Assembly (NCBI RefSeq): GCF_023806085.1
Contig: NZ_JAMSLX010000010.1
Location: 1-64,000 of the forward strand
Direction of reading: 5' to 3'
DNA: 64,000 nucleotides
From: Hephaestia sp. MAHUQ-44
GTDB taxonomy: Bacteria > Pseudomonadota > Alphaproteobacteria > Sphingomonadales > Sphingomonadaceae
Part shown: piece by piece, positions 34,151 to 42,844 of the stretch
Position numbering within the stretch: position 1 is the first letter of the stretch
Layout: each line of letters starts with the position of its first letter
Notes under the pieces: model-generated
The model's input: the letters and a program-made list of their open reading frames with translations, nothing else
Database searches by the model: none
What the model was told of the DNA's origin: nothing
Made by a program: the position numbers and the translations under genes

Positions 34151-34912
34151 TCAGCCTTCCCACCAGTCGCTGCGCCCGGGCGGCACCCGATAGGCGCCAT
34201 CGATCCGCAGAGTCGTTCCGTTGAACATGCGATTATGGATCAAATGCATCACGGCTTCTGCAAACTCGCTGGCGTGGCCGGGCCGATCGGGGAATTGCAC
34301 CTGTTCGCGCAACCAATCGACCATCGGGCCCTTGGCATTTGAAAACATCGGTGTTTCATAGATGCCGGGCGCGATCGTCAGAACGCGGATCCCGTAGCGC
34401 GCGAATTCGCGCGCCAGCGGTAGCGTCATGGCATCGATTCCGCCCTTGGCCGCGGCATAAGCGGCGGTACCGATCTGCCCCTCTTGCGCGACGATCGACG
34501 AGGTATTAATAATGACGCCGCGCTCGCCCTGATCATCGGCCTCGCTGCCGATCATCCGTTCGGCGGCCGCTTGTGCCAGGATGAAGCTGCCCAGCGTATT
34601 GACATCGAGCACCCGACGAAAACCGGCCGCGGTCACGGTGCGCCCCGGCCCCGCCGAGAGGCCGGAGTGGCCGGTTCCCGTGGTATTGAGGACGACCCGA
34701 AGCGCGCCGATCTGGGGCGCCAGCGCATCGAAGGCGCGCTCCACCGCATGCTCATCCGCAACATCGGCTTCGGCATAGGCGCCGTCCCACGCGCCCGGAT
34801 TCATGTCGAGCACCGCGACGCGCGCACCGGCATCGCGGAGCGCAACTGCGCTCGCATGCCCCAGGCCCGATCCGCCCCCGGCGATGATGACGCCACTCGC
34901 TTCGATTTTCAT
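34151..34912 (-). CDS. SDR, 3-hydroxyacyl-CoA dehydrogenase type 2 (HSD10)-like
   Basis: The product is 253 residues. The cofactor loop is IIAGGGSGLG rather than TGG, NTTGTG replaces NNAG, and the catalytic set is Ser (NTSSIVAQEGQ), Tyr and Lys (YAAAK). The segment LPLAREFARYGIRVLTIAPGIYETPM is characteristic of type 2 3-hydroxyacyl-CoA dehydrogenases related to human HSD17B10. It should oxidise 3-hydroxyacyl-CoA esters, including 2-methyl-branched ones, with NAD. The ATG at 34912 has GGAGG upstream and overlaps the stop of the MFS gene by four bases. Confidence 0.88.
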   Translation of the reverse strand: MKIEASGVIIAGGGSGLGHASAVALRDAGARVAVLDMNPGAWDGAYAEADVADEHAVERAFDALAPQIGALRVVLNTTGTGHSGLSAGPGRTVTAAGFRRVLDVNTLGSFILAQAAAERMIGSEADDQGERGVIINTSSIVAQEGQIGTAAYAAAKGGIDAMTLPLAREFARYGIRVLTIAPGIYETPMFSNAKGPMVDWLREQVQFPDRPGHASEFAEAVMHLIHNRMFNGTTLRIDGAYRVPPGRSDWWEG

Positions 34913-36240
34913 GTCGCCTCCTCCACCCGATGAATTTCGTGGGTGATCGTCCGGCTTGCCCACCAGTACAGCAGCGTCGAGACAAGCCCGCCCGACATTC
35001 CGATCAGGATGCCGATTCGCAACCCCTCGCCCGCCCCCAGACCTGGCGCCAGCGCGTCGCTGGCGGCGCCGATCAACAACGGCCCGAGGCTCAAGCCGAT
35101 CGCACTGTTGAGGAACAATGCCACGGCAAGCGCCGTCGCCTTCATCCGCGTTCCTGCCAGCCGTTGTATCGCCAGCGTGCCCGGCCCATACCAAAGGCTC
35201 GTGAAAAATGCGGCCGCCGCGAAGATGATGAGCGAGGCCGCCGCACTTGGCACCGAGAACATCGCCACGTAGCTGATCGTACCGAGCAGCGAACCCGCGG
35301 CCGGAATCAATGCCAGCGCGCGGAGACTATGCGTGCCCAGGCGATCGCCCAAACGCCCCCCGACCAGCGCGCCCAACGCGCCCCCCGCCGCACCGAACAG
35401 CCCGAGACCGAGCCCGATCACGCCCAGCGGCGTCTGCCCGATCATCGCCCCGATCTGCGTCAGTTCGGCCATATGGTTGCGGAGATAATAGGATCCGGCA
35501 AACGCCATCGCGCCATAATTGCAAAAACTGAGCAGCGCCGATCCGAGCGCCATCAGCAGGAATGTGCGCCGCGACAACAGCATAACCAGCGCGACGAAAA
35601 GCGACGATACGGCCTCTCCTTCCCTCGGCGCACTGTGGCCGGGATCCCGCAGCGTGGTAAGAACCAGTGCGCCGATGAGCAGGCCCGGAACCCCGGCACA
35701 CACCATTGTCCAGCGCCAACCGATCAGCCCTTCGAGCATCCCCCCAGCGATCAGGCCCACCGCAGCTCCGATCGGAGCCCCGATCGCAAAGATCGCCAGC
35801 GCGCCTGATCGCTTGTGCGGCGGAAACCGATCCGCGATCAGGGATTGCGATGGCGGCGCGCCCCCCGCCTCCCCGATCCCCACACCGAGCCGCAGTACAA
35901 GCATCTGAAGGAAGTTCGACGCGGCCCCGCAAGCGGCGGTGAAGAAACTCCACACCAGAATCGCGACACCGACCACATGAACGCGATTGGATCGGTCGGC
36001 GAAGCGGGCAATCGGCAACGCCGCAACACTATACAGCAGCGCGAACGACAGCCCGCTGAGCGCCCCCAATTGCCAGTCGGCCAAACCAAGATCGCGCTTG
36101 ATGGGCTCGGCCAGGATATTGATAATCTGGCGATCGAGCAGGTTGAGCCCGAAGCCGACGGTCAGCAAGCCGACCATCCACCGCGTGCTTGTGGATTCTT
36201 CCTGCCTCAACGCCTCCAAAGGCCGAGCCGCATCACCCAC
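34909..36240 (-). CDS. MFS transporter (spinster-like)
   Basis: The product is about 443 residues with twelve membrane segments. LDRQIINILAEPIKRDLGLADWQLG lies in the first region, and GVGIGEAGGAPPSQSLIADRFPPHKR is the spinster-like signature. Its start overlaps the upstream receptor gene; GTG at 36240 gives a start 12 bases before the receptor stop. The start is uncertain because no strong ribosome-binding site is visible. As the second gene after a TonB receptor, it likely moves the same compound across the inner membrane that the receptor brings through the outer one. Confidence 0.87.
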   Translation of the reverse strand: MGDAARPLEALRQEESTSTRWMVGLLTVGFGLNLLDRQIINILAEPIKRDLGLADWQLGALSGLSFALLYSVAALPIARFADRSNRVHVVGVAILVWSFFTAACGAASNFLQMLVLRLGVGIGEAGGAPPSQSLIADRFPPHKRSGALAIFAIGAPIGAAVGLIAGGMLEGLIGWRWTMVCAGVPGLLIGALVLTTLRDPGHSAPREGEAVSSLFVALVMLLSRRTFLLMALGSALLSFCNYGAMAFAGSYYLRNHMAELTQIGAMIGQTPLGVIGLGLGLFGAAGGALGALVGGRLGDRLGTHSLRALALIPAAGSLLGTISYVAMFSVPSAAASLIIFAAAAFFTSLWYGPGTLAIQRLAGTRMKATALAVALFLNSAIGLSLGPLLIGAASDALAPGLGAGEGLRIGILIGMSGGLVSTLLYWWASRTITHEIHRVEEAT

Positions 36241-36250
36241 GGACTTCAGC

Positions 36251-38665
36251 TCAGTTGAACGAGAAGCTGAGCTTCGCGCCCACTGTGCGTTGCGAATCCA
36301 GCGCCGGAATATTCGAATAGCCGATGGTCGAGAAAGGCGTGGAGTTGCTCGTCCCGGAATCGAGTGGTGTACGGAAAATCCCGCCGACGAAATGCTTGTC
36401 GAGCAGGTTCCGGGCAAAGATCGCGAGCGTCCAGTTCTTGTCCGCGCTGCCGATGCTCAACTGCCCGTTGAGCAACCCATAGCCCGGATTGATGCTGTTC
36501 GGATCGGCCACGACACCATAGGTGCTGCTGCGATTGTTCCACGACGCATGCGCATTGAACATCAGGTCGTTGCCGATAAACGTCTCGTAGTCGGCCGTGA
36601 CACCCCATGTCCACTTGGGCGAATAGACGAGCGGATAACCCGCGGCGTTGAACTGCGGCGGCGTCCCCGCGGGCATGCCGGGCTGGACATAGTTGCACTT
36701 CCCAGGCGTGGTCGCCGGATTGGTGAAAAGATCGTAGCACTGGACCGCAAATTCGGTGAATTTGGTTGGAATATAGGCAAGATTTCCGGCCACGGTGAAC
36801 TTACTGTTTACGCGCCACGCAGTGTCCACCTCGATACCTCGGGTGCGCAGGCCGCCCGCATTGGTTGTCGTATAATAAAAGATCGGCGCGACGCCGACAC
36901 GCTGCTGGCCCTGGAAATCTTCGTAATCGACCTGGAACGCGTCGATGTTGAAGGTCACCGCACGATCGAAGAATTGGGCCTTCAGGCCGATTTCGTATGA
37001 TTTCGACAGTTCCGGACGCAGCGCGATCTGTGGCTGGTTAGAGGGGTGCGAGACCATTGGCCCCTTATAACCCGTTGCATAGGTCGCGTAGACGTTGACG
37101 TCGGGGGCGATGTCGTATTTCACGGTCCCCTTGTACGTGAACTTGTTGGCCTTGACCCGGGTATCGCCCGAAGTGAGCGGCAACGGCAGGCCGTGGCAGC
37201 TCGAGCCCGAGGCATAGGCAGTGCGGCAGAGCCAGGGCACGTCGAAATAATCGACCCGCTGAGTAACATCGTCGTTGGTGTAGCGGCCGCCGCCGATCAG
37301 CGTCAGCCCCGGCACGACCTCGGCTTCGAGCTGACCGAAGATCGCCCAGCTCTTGAGCTTGGCCTTGACCCAAGAGCCATAGCCCTGGTTCGCGTAGGGG
37401 CCGATCGCGTTGAACGTGAGCAAGGTCGAGGAGCCATCCGGCAGCAGGTTGAGCGTGCCGCCGTTCAAGCCCTTCTGATACGGGCGCGCGTCATAATAGA
37501 AACCGCCCAGCGTGTAATTCAGGATACCGGTTTCGCCGTTTACGCGCAGTTCCTGTGAAAACTGCGTACCGCCGGAGACGTTTTCGTTTCGCGAATAGAC
37601 CGGGCGCGGCGTGGCATCGGTATCGAGGCTGATCGGCTGCAGCAGATCGCGATACGCGGTGATCGACGTGAGCGTCGCGCCGCCCAGATCATAATCGATC
37701 TTGCCGGTGAACGAATAGGATTTCTGCTCGGTCGCGCTCCGCCCGTCGGTGGCGACGTTCAGATTTTTGGGGCCGGCCACGACGCCATACGCCGCATTGA
37801 TCTGGCAGGGCATGAACGTGCCGAAACCGCTGCCGCACTCGCGCAGCGTCCACAGGCCGTTCGCATTGTCGGTGAGGTAACGATACTCGCCACCGAGCAG
37901 CACGCTCAGATCGGTCGTGGGCTGCCACAGCAATTTGCCGCGCACCGAATACCGTTGATACGCCCAATGATCTTCGCCCGAATACAGATCCTTCACGAAG
38001 CCGTCGCGGCGCTGGACGCCGGCGGCGATACGCAAGGCGGCGTTCTCGCCGATCGGCATATTGGTCACGACCTGCGCGTTCACTTCGTTCTTGGTGGCGT
38101 AAGACAGCGACCCATCGAGCGAGCGAACGCCAAGCTTGGGATTGGCGGTGACGATGTGGATCACGCCGGCCGAACTGTTCTTGCCGAACAGCGTACCCTG
38201 CGGCCCCTTCAACACCTCGATGCGCTCGATATCGGTGAGCGACTGATAGCTCGGGCCAGCAAAGGACACTTCGGGAAGTCCCTGGATCACGTCATCGATG
38301 ACCAGCGCCACCGATTGCTCCGACGACATCAACAACGACTGGGTCCCGACGCCGCGAACGTTGAAACCGCCGCCGAAATTCGCGTTATAATTCACGCCGG
38401 GCGAAAGAAACTGCACATCGGCAATGGTGGTGAAATTGCTTTTATCCAGGCCATCCGACGAAATGACCGAGATCGCGATCGGCACGTTCTGCATCGACTG
38501 CTCGCGACGCTGGGCGGTAACGATGATCTCACCATCGCGCGCGCCCGCCTGCCCGGCATCGCCCGTCGGCGAAGATTCGACGACGGCATCCTGAGCGTAG
38601 GCCAATTGCGCGAGGCCAAACAGGCTCGTTGTCACGAGAAGCGCACCTACACCGAACGATTTCAT
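36251..38665 (-). CDS. TonB-dependent outer-membrane receptor
   Basis: The product is 804 residues. The signal peptide ends LAYAQ, and the plug has EIIVTAQRREQSMQNVPIAIS, NVRGVGTQ and EVLKGPQGTLFGKNSSAGVI. The barrel ends LSFSFN. GGGAGG lies six bases before the ATG at 38665; another ATG six bases upstream directly abuts it. It heads the operon receptor-MFS-SDR, possibly also gntR. The promoter region carries boxes 6a and 6b, shared with the divergent GlcG-like gene. Confidence 0.93.
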   Translation of the reverse strand: MKSFGVGALLVTTSLFGLAQLAYAQDAVVESSPTGDAGQAGARDGEIIVTAQRREQSMQNVPIAISVISSDGLDKSNFTTIADVQFLSPGVNYNANFGGGFNVRGVGTQSLLMSSEQSVALVIDDVIQGLPEVSFAGPSYQSLTDIERIEVLKGPQGTLFGKNSSAGVIHIVTANPKLGVRSLDGSLSYATKNEVNAQVVTNMPIGENAALRIAAGVQRRDGFVKDLYSGEDHWAYQRYSVRGKLLWQPTTDLSVLLGGEYRYLTDNANGLWTLRECGSGFGTFMPCQINAAYGVVAGPKNLNVATDGRSATEQKSYSFTGKIDYDLGGATLTSITAYRDLLQPISLDTDATPRPVYSRNENVSGGTQFSQELRVNGETGILNYTLGGFYYDARPYQKGLNGGTLNLLPDGSSTLLTFNAIGPYANQGYGSWVKAKLKSWAIFGQLEAEVVPGLTLIGGGRYTNDDVTQRVDYFDVPWLCRTAYASGSSCHGLPLPLTSGDTRVKANKFTYKGTVKYDIAPDVNVYATYATGYKGPMVSHPSNQPQIALRPELSKSYEIGLKAQFFDRAVTFNIDAFQVDYEDFQGQQRVGVAPIFYYTTTNAGGLRTRGIEVDTAWRVNSKFTVAGNLAYIPTKFTEFAVQCYDLFTNPATTPGKCNYVQPGMPAGTPPQFNAAGYPLVYSPKWTWGVTADYETFIGNDLMFNAHASWNNRSSTYGVVADPNSINPGYGLLNGQLSIGSADKNWTLAIFARNLLDKHFVGGIFRTPLDSGTSNSTPFSTIGYSNIPALDSQRTVGAKLSFSFN

Positions 38666-38744
38666 TACCATCCTCCCAGTCCCAATCGCCGCGATCTCCA
38701 ACTGGACCCCCGGCTTGCGCGATATGGCATAGACAGACGTCCAG

Positions 38745-38754
38745 TTGGATGCAA
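38745..38754. promoter_or_regulatory. TTGCATGCAA-type operator box 6a
   Basis: TTGGATGCAA has one change from the consensus. It lies 80 bases upstream of the TonB receptor start. A half-site TTGCAT occurs ten bases farther on. Confidence 0.6.
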
Positions 38755-38807
38755 TAGAGGTTATTGCATCGGTGATTTTGGTTGAAAAGACCGGTTTTAC
38801 GACAATT

Positions 38808-38817
38808 ATGCATGCAA
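38808..38817. promoter_or_regulatory. TTGCATGCAA-type operator box 6b
   Basis: ATGCATGCAA has one change from the consensus. It lies 18 bases before the start of the GlcG/HbpS-like gene, a position suited to repression. Confidence 0.65.
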
Positions 38818-38834
38818 CTTTAGAGGGTAGATCA

Positions 38835-39257
38835 ATGTCTAATGCAGTGTCCCGGCTGTCCATCACACAAGCGGCGAGCGACCGTCTGATCGAAGCGGCA
38901 ACGGCGAAAGCCCTCGAGATCGGGGTTCCGATGGCGATCGCGATCGTCGACGAATCAGGGACTCTCAAGGCATTCCGACGCATGGACGGCGCCGCGCTGC
39001 TGGCGGTCGAGATTGCCACCAATAAAGCTTACACCGCCGTCAGCTTCGGGATCCCCACGCACGGCTGGTTCGATTTCATCAAGGCGGACCCGCCCCTCCT
39101 CCACGGCATTGTCCATACGCCCCGTCTCGTCGTGTTCGGTGGCGGCTATCCGATTTCAGAAGATGGCCAGACCATCGGCGGCATCGGCGTCAGCGGCGGC
39201 CATTACGATCAGGATATGCAAGTGGCTGAAGCCGCACTCGCCGCGCTCGCGGGCTGA
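38835..39257 (+). CDS. GlcG/HbpS-like protein (DUF336)
   Basis: The product is 140 residues. SDRLIEAATAKALEIGVPMAIAIVDESGTLKAF is the family's typical beginning, and GGYPISEDGQTIGGIGVSGG its conserved loop, followed by a C-terminal helix. Members bind haem or small organic ligands (HbpS, GlcG, PduO C-domain), and many lie in catabolic operons without a defined job. No signal peptide is visible, so it should be cytoplasmic. GAGGG lies upstream of the ATG. The next SDR begins two bases after its stop region. Confidence 0.85.
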   Translation: MSNAVSRLSITQAASDRLIEAATAKALEIGVPMAIAIVDESGTLKAFRRMDGAALLAVEIATNKAYTAVSFGIPTHGWFDFIKADPPLLHGIVHTPRLVVFGGGYPISEDGQTIGGIGVSGGHYDQDMQVAEAALAALAG

Positions 39258-39258
39258 G

Positions 39259-39975
39259 TTGCGCCAGGCGATCGTCACCGGTGCAGGCGCCGGAATCGGC
39301 CGCGCGACGGCGATCGCAATGGCGGCGCGGCTTTGGCAGGTGGCGTGCTGTGACATCGATGGGGATGCCGCGGCACGCACCGCCGAGATGGCGGGTGGAT
39401 CAGCAGTGCCCGTCGCGGTCGATGTTACCGACGACGATGCGCTCGCGGCCGCGATTGCGCGCGCGGGGGCACGTGGCCCCCTCGATGCGGCCGTGCATTG
39501 CGCCGCGCTGTTTCCGCAGCTCGCCCTGGAAGAAACCGGTATCGCCGATCTCGATCGCGTGATGGCGGTTAACCTGCGCGCGGCTGCCTGCCTGACGCTG
39601 CTTGCAGCGCCCATGATGCGCGATGGCGGTACGCTGGTTTTCCTTACATCGGGTAGCGGGCTGCTGACGGCGGCGTCGGATCCGTTCCAGCGCGGCTTTG
39701 CGCTCTACGGCGCGTCGAAAGCCGCACTCGACCGCTGGGTCGCTGGCGTGGCAGTCGAACTCGCGCCGCGCGGCATCTTTGCCAGTACGATCACGCCGGG
39801 CGCGTTCGTTGAAACGCCCGGCTTGGCGCAGGCCGGCATCGTGCCCAGGGAGGGCGAAGCGACGATCTCGGCCGATCGCGTCGCCGAGGCGATCGCCCGT
39901 CTTGCCGATGACCGTTCCGGCATATTTTCAGGGCGGCGACTGAACGCCACTGCGTTCGGCGACACCTGGGCTTAG
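39259..39975 (+). CDS. short-chain dehydrogenase/reductase (TTG start)
   Basis: The product is 238 residues. TGAGAGIG is the cofactor motif, HCAA stands where NNAG is usual, and Ser (TSGSG), Tyr and Lys (YGASK) are present. The conserved part begins almost at once, and the only initiation codon before it in frame is TTG at 39259, one base after the stop of the GlcG-like gene, so I infer a coupled TTG start. The C-terminus (SGRRLNATAFGDTW) departs from the usual VDGG end. The substrate is unknown. Confidence 0.82.
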   Translation: MRQAIVTGAGAGIGRATAIAMAARLWQVACCDIDGDAAARTAEMAGGSAVPVAVDVTDDDALAAAIARAGARGPLDAAVHCAALFPQLALEETGIADLDRVMAVNLRAAACLTLLAAPMMRDGGTLVFLTSGSGLLTAASDPFQRGFALYGASKAALDRWVAGVAVELAPRGIFASTITPGAFVETPGLAQAGIVPREGEATISADRVAEAIARLADDRSGIFSGRRLNATAFGDTWA

Positions 39976-40009
39976 AGTCAAGGCCCACGACACCCGCACT
40001 TTACGGCAC

Positions 40010-40879
40010 CTAGACTCGCATACCGCCATCGACCTGGAGCGTCTGGCCGGTAACGTAACTCGCATCGTCACTGGCGAGAAACGCCGCGACCGCGGCCATC
40101 TCCTCCGGGCTTGCCCCGCGACCAAGCGGAATACGCGCCGACGCGAAATGCTCCAAATGCTCTTTCGCGGTGCGGCTGGGATCGTGCGACGCCAGATAAT
40201 CGAAGCGCTGCCGCACGTAAGGCGTCAACGTCATCCCGGGCGAGAAGGCATTTACCCGGATGTTGAGCGGCGCCAGTTCTACCGCCAGATTGCGCGTCAG
40301 CGCGATCACGCCGAACTTCGCGACCGCATAAGCCGACATCCCCTCGACGCCATGGTGTGCCGAGATTGAGGAGGTATTGACGATAGAACCGCCCCCCGCC
40401 CGGGCGATGCGAGGCGCGGCGTGCTTTGAGCAGAGAAACACCGAATCGAGGCTCAGGCGCATCGTATAGTCCCAATCTCCCCGGTCGAGCGCCGCGACCG
40501 GCGTCCGATCGACCGGACCGGCGCCGGTGCCACCGCCCGCGTTGTTGAACAGATGGTCGATCCTCCCCCGCACGGCCTCGGCCTGCGCCATCAAATCGGC
40601 GACTGCCGCCTCGTCGGTGACGTCCGCCTTGACCGGCAGGACATGCCCGCCGGTGGCACGCAGGCGTTCGGCGACCTCGTTCAACTCATCCCAACTGCCA
40701 AATTGCTCGCGCGGTGTGTCGGGGCGATCGGGGCAGAGGTCGACGAGGACCAGATCGGCCCCCTCGGCGGCCAGGCGCTGGGCGATCGCTTCGCCGATTC
40801 CACCGATCCGGCCGGCGCCGGTAACGACGGCGACCCGCCCCTTGAACCGCATGCCCCTTGCCGCCGTCGTGTCAGCCAT
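40010..40879 (-). CDS. short-chain dehydrogenase/reductase
   Basis: The product is 289 residues. The motif TGAGRIGGIG has two residues more than the classical TGxxxGIG loop. NNAGGG follows, then Ser (NTSSISAHHG), Tyr and Lys (YAVAK), and the end is GQTLQVDGGMRV. An insertion near residues 50-70 (LCPDRPDTPREQFGSWDEL) is typical of SDRs with extended cofactor-binding loops. GGAGG lies eight bases before the ATG at 40879. It is a single-gene unit divergent from the large beta-oxidation operon. It is convergent with the preceding SDR, with 34 bases between stops. Confidence 0.87.
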   Translation of the reverse strand: MADTTAARGMRFKGRVAVVTGAGRIGGIGEAIAQRLAAEGADLVLVDLCPDRPDTPREQFGSWDELNEVAERLRATGGHVLPVKADVTDEAAVADLMAQAEAVRGRIDHLFNNAGGGTGAGPVDRTPVAALDRGDWDYTMRLSLDSVFLCSKHAAPRIARAGGGSIVNTSSISAHHGVEGMSAYAVAKFGVIALTRNLAVELAPLNIRVNAFSPGMTLTPYVRQRFDYLASHDPSRTAKEHLEHFASARIPLGRGASPEEMAAVAAFLASDDASYVTGQTLQVDGGMRV

Positions 40880-40920
40880 CAGATCCTCCTCGCAAACAGA
40901 GAAACGCACTACCGCACCAA

Positions 40921-40930
40921 TTGCATGCAA
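40921..40930. promoter_or_regulatory. TTGCATGCAA operator box 7a
   Basis: This is an exact TTGCATGCAA, 42 bases upstream of the minus-strand SDR start. Confidence 0.75.
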
Positions 40931-41030
40931 CATGCCCATTGATAGACTGCAGCCCTTACATTAACGCAGCTGAGATTCAAAACATATTGGCTAATTTCGC
41001 GCAGTTTGCGACAAGCGCGCAAAATCCATC

Positions 41031-41040
41031 TTGCATGCAA
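41031..41040. promoter_or_regulatory. TTGCATGCAA operator box 7b
   Basis: This is an exact TTGCATGCAA, 57 bases upstream of the plus-strand SDR that opens the six-gene beta-oxidation operon. Confidence 0.75.
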
Positions 41041-41096
41041 AATGTCTTGGCGTATGACACTGGCCGTCAGGTTCAACACCGTTCGAGAGGGTTTGT

Positions 41097-42008
41097 ATGG
41101 GGATGCTAGAGGGGCGCGTGGTTGCCGTTACGGGCGCGGGCCGGGGGATCGGTCGCGAGATCGCCTTGCTCTGCGCGCGCGAAGGGGCCGCCGTCGTCGT
41201 CAACGATCCCGGTGTCTCATCCGAAGGCGACGGCAGTGACGCAGGACCAGCCGCGCAAACCGTTGCCGACATCGAAGCGGCCGGAGGCCGAGGCCATGCG
41301 AACACCGCAAGCGTCACCGATCCGGCGGGAGCCACCTCCATCATCGACGAGGCGGTGCAACGTTTCGGCCGAATCGATGCGGTGGTGAACAACGCGGGCA
41401 TCCTGCGCGACCGCATCTGGCACAAGATGAGTCTGGAAGATTGGCGCGCGGTGGTCGATGTTCATCTGAACGGCGCGTTCAACGTGTCCAAGGCAGCGAC
41501 GCCCTATTTTCGCGACCAGGGATCGGGAAGCTTCATCCATTTCACCTCGACGAGCGGACTGATCGGGAATTTCGGCCAGTCGAACTATTCCGCGGCCAAG
41601 ATGGGTATCGTCGGTCTGTCGCAATCGATCGCGCTCGATATGGCGCGCTCAGGTGTCCGTTCGAACTGTATCGCGCCGTTCGCCTGGAGTCGGATGATCG
41701 CGACGATCCCCCCCACCACGCCCGAAGAGATCGCGCGTGTCGAACGGATGAAAAGCATGAGCGCCGACAAAATCGCGCCGCTGGTTGCCTTTCTCGCATC
41801 AGATGTATCGGCCGACGTCACCAACCAGATTTTCGCGGTCCGCAAGAACGAGATTTTCCTGTTTTCCAAGCCGCGGCCGATCCGGTCGTTGCATCGGGCG
41901 GAGGGCTGGACGGCGGAAACCATCGCCAGCGATCTGCTGCCCGCGTTTCGCTCGAGCTTTTACGGCATGGAGCGCTCAACCGACATTTTCCCATGGGACC
42001 CCGTTTAA
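41097..42008 (+). CDS. SDR of the peroxisomal multifunctional enzyme type 2 (HSD17B4) class
   Basis: The product is 303 residues. TGAGRGIGREIALLCAREGA, VVNDPGVSSEG, NNAGILRDRIWHKMS and HFTSTSGLIGNFGQSNYSAAK together are the signature of the dehydrogenase domain of MFE-2, which oxidises (3R)-hydroxyacyl-CoA esters. GAGAGGG precedes the ATG. The next gene, with overlapping stop/start, is a MaoC hydratase, the other half of MFE-2. It opens a six-gene operon: SDR, MaoC, HMGCS-like/OB, thiolase, ACAD, CoA-transferase. Confidence 0.92.
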   Translation: MGMLEGRVVAVTGAGRGIGREIALLCAREGAAVVVNDPGVSSEGDGSDAGPAAQTVADIEAAGGRGHANTASVTDPAGATSIIDEAVQRFGRIDAVVNNAGILRDRIWHKMSLEDWRAVVDVHLNGAFNVSKAATPYFRDQGSGSFIHFTSTSGLIGNFGQSNYSAAKMGIVGLSQSIALDMARSGVRSNCIAPFAWSRMIATIPPTTPEEIARVERMKSMSADKIAPLVAFLASDVSADVTNQIFAVRKNEIFLFSKPRPIRSLHRAEGWTAETIASDLLPAFRSSFYGMERSTDIFPWDPV

Positions 42009-42844
42009 TGCTCGATCCGCATGCGCTTGTCGCGCGCGCACCGATCGAAACGCGGCAGGAACTAACGTGCAAAGACACGATCCTCTACGCGCTTGGGGTC
42101 GGCGCTGAAGAGATCGCCTTCACCTATGAAGCCGACCTGAAAGCCCTGCCCACGATGGCGGTCGTCCTGACCTACCCCGGATTTTTCTGGCAGCAGCCCG
42201 ATTATGGGGTCGATTGGCCGCGCATTCTCCACGGTGAACAAAGCGTCACGATCCACCGCCCGCTGCCCGCCGAAGGCCGTTTCGTCGGCCGCACGCGCTT
42301 CGAAGGTGTCGAAGACAAGGGCCCGGACAAGGGCGCCGTGGTGCTGGTGTCGCGCACCATCGAGGATGAAGACGGCGTGCTCTACGCCACCGATCGACGG
42401 ACCGCGTTTCTGCGCGGAGACGGCGGCTGCGGCAACGCGGGCGCCGCCATCCCCCGCCCGACACCGATCGCGATCGATCGTGCGCCCGATTGGGTCATTA
42501 CACTCCCGACCACACCCGGCCTTGCGCTGCTGTATCGCCTGTCGGGCGACACCAACCCGCTCCACGTCGATCCCGAGGTCGCCCGTGCGGCGGGCTTCGC
42601 ACGGCCGATCCTGCATGGCCTGTGCAGCTATGCCGTGGCGGGCCGGGCCGTGCTTCGGGCGGTGGTGGACAATGATCCCGTGCGGCTGACTCGCCTCGAT
42701 GCGCGCTTTTCCGCGCCGGTTTATCCCGGCGAGACGATCGAAACGCGCCTCTGGCGTGACGGCGACACGCGCGTGCGGTTCGAATCCCATGTGGTCGATC
42801 GTAACGTACGCGTGCTCACTCATGGCTTGGCGGAATTCGCATGA
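42008..42844 (+). CDS. MaoC-like (R)-specific enoyl-CoA hydratase
   Basis: The product is 278 residues with two hot-dog folds. The second half carries the hydratase-2 motif YRLSGDTNPLHVDPEVAR followed by GFARPILHGL, which gives the catalytic Asp and His. The N-terminal half (TILYALGVGAEE) matches the non-catalytic first repeat of MFE-2-type hydratases. It hydrates 2-enoyl-CoA to (3R)-hydroxyacyl-CoA, feeding the preceding SDR. The start ATG shares one base with the SDR stop, and its own stop overlaps the next gene by four bases. Confidence 0.92.
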   Translation: MLDPHALVARAPIETRQELTCKDTILYALGVGAEEIAFTYEADLKALPTMAVVLTYPGFFWQQPDYGVDWPRILHGEQSVTIHRPLPAEGRFVGRTRFEGVEDKGPDKGAVVLVSRTIEDEDGVLYATDRRTAFLRGDGGCGNAGAAIPRPTPIAIDRAPDWVITLPTTPGLALLYRLSGDTNPLHVDPEVARAAGFARPILHGLCSYAVAGRAVLRAVVDNDPVRLTRLDARFSAPVYPGETIETRLWRDGDTRVRFESHVVDRNVRVLTHGLAEFA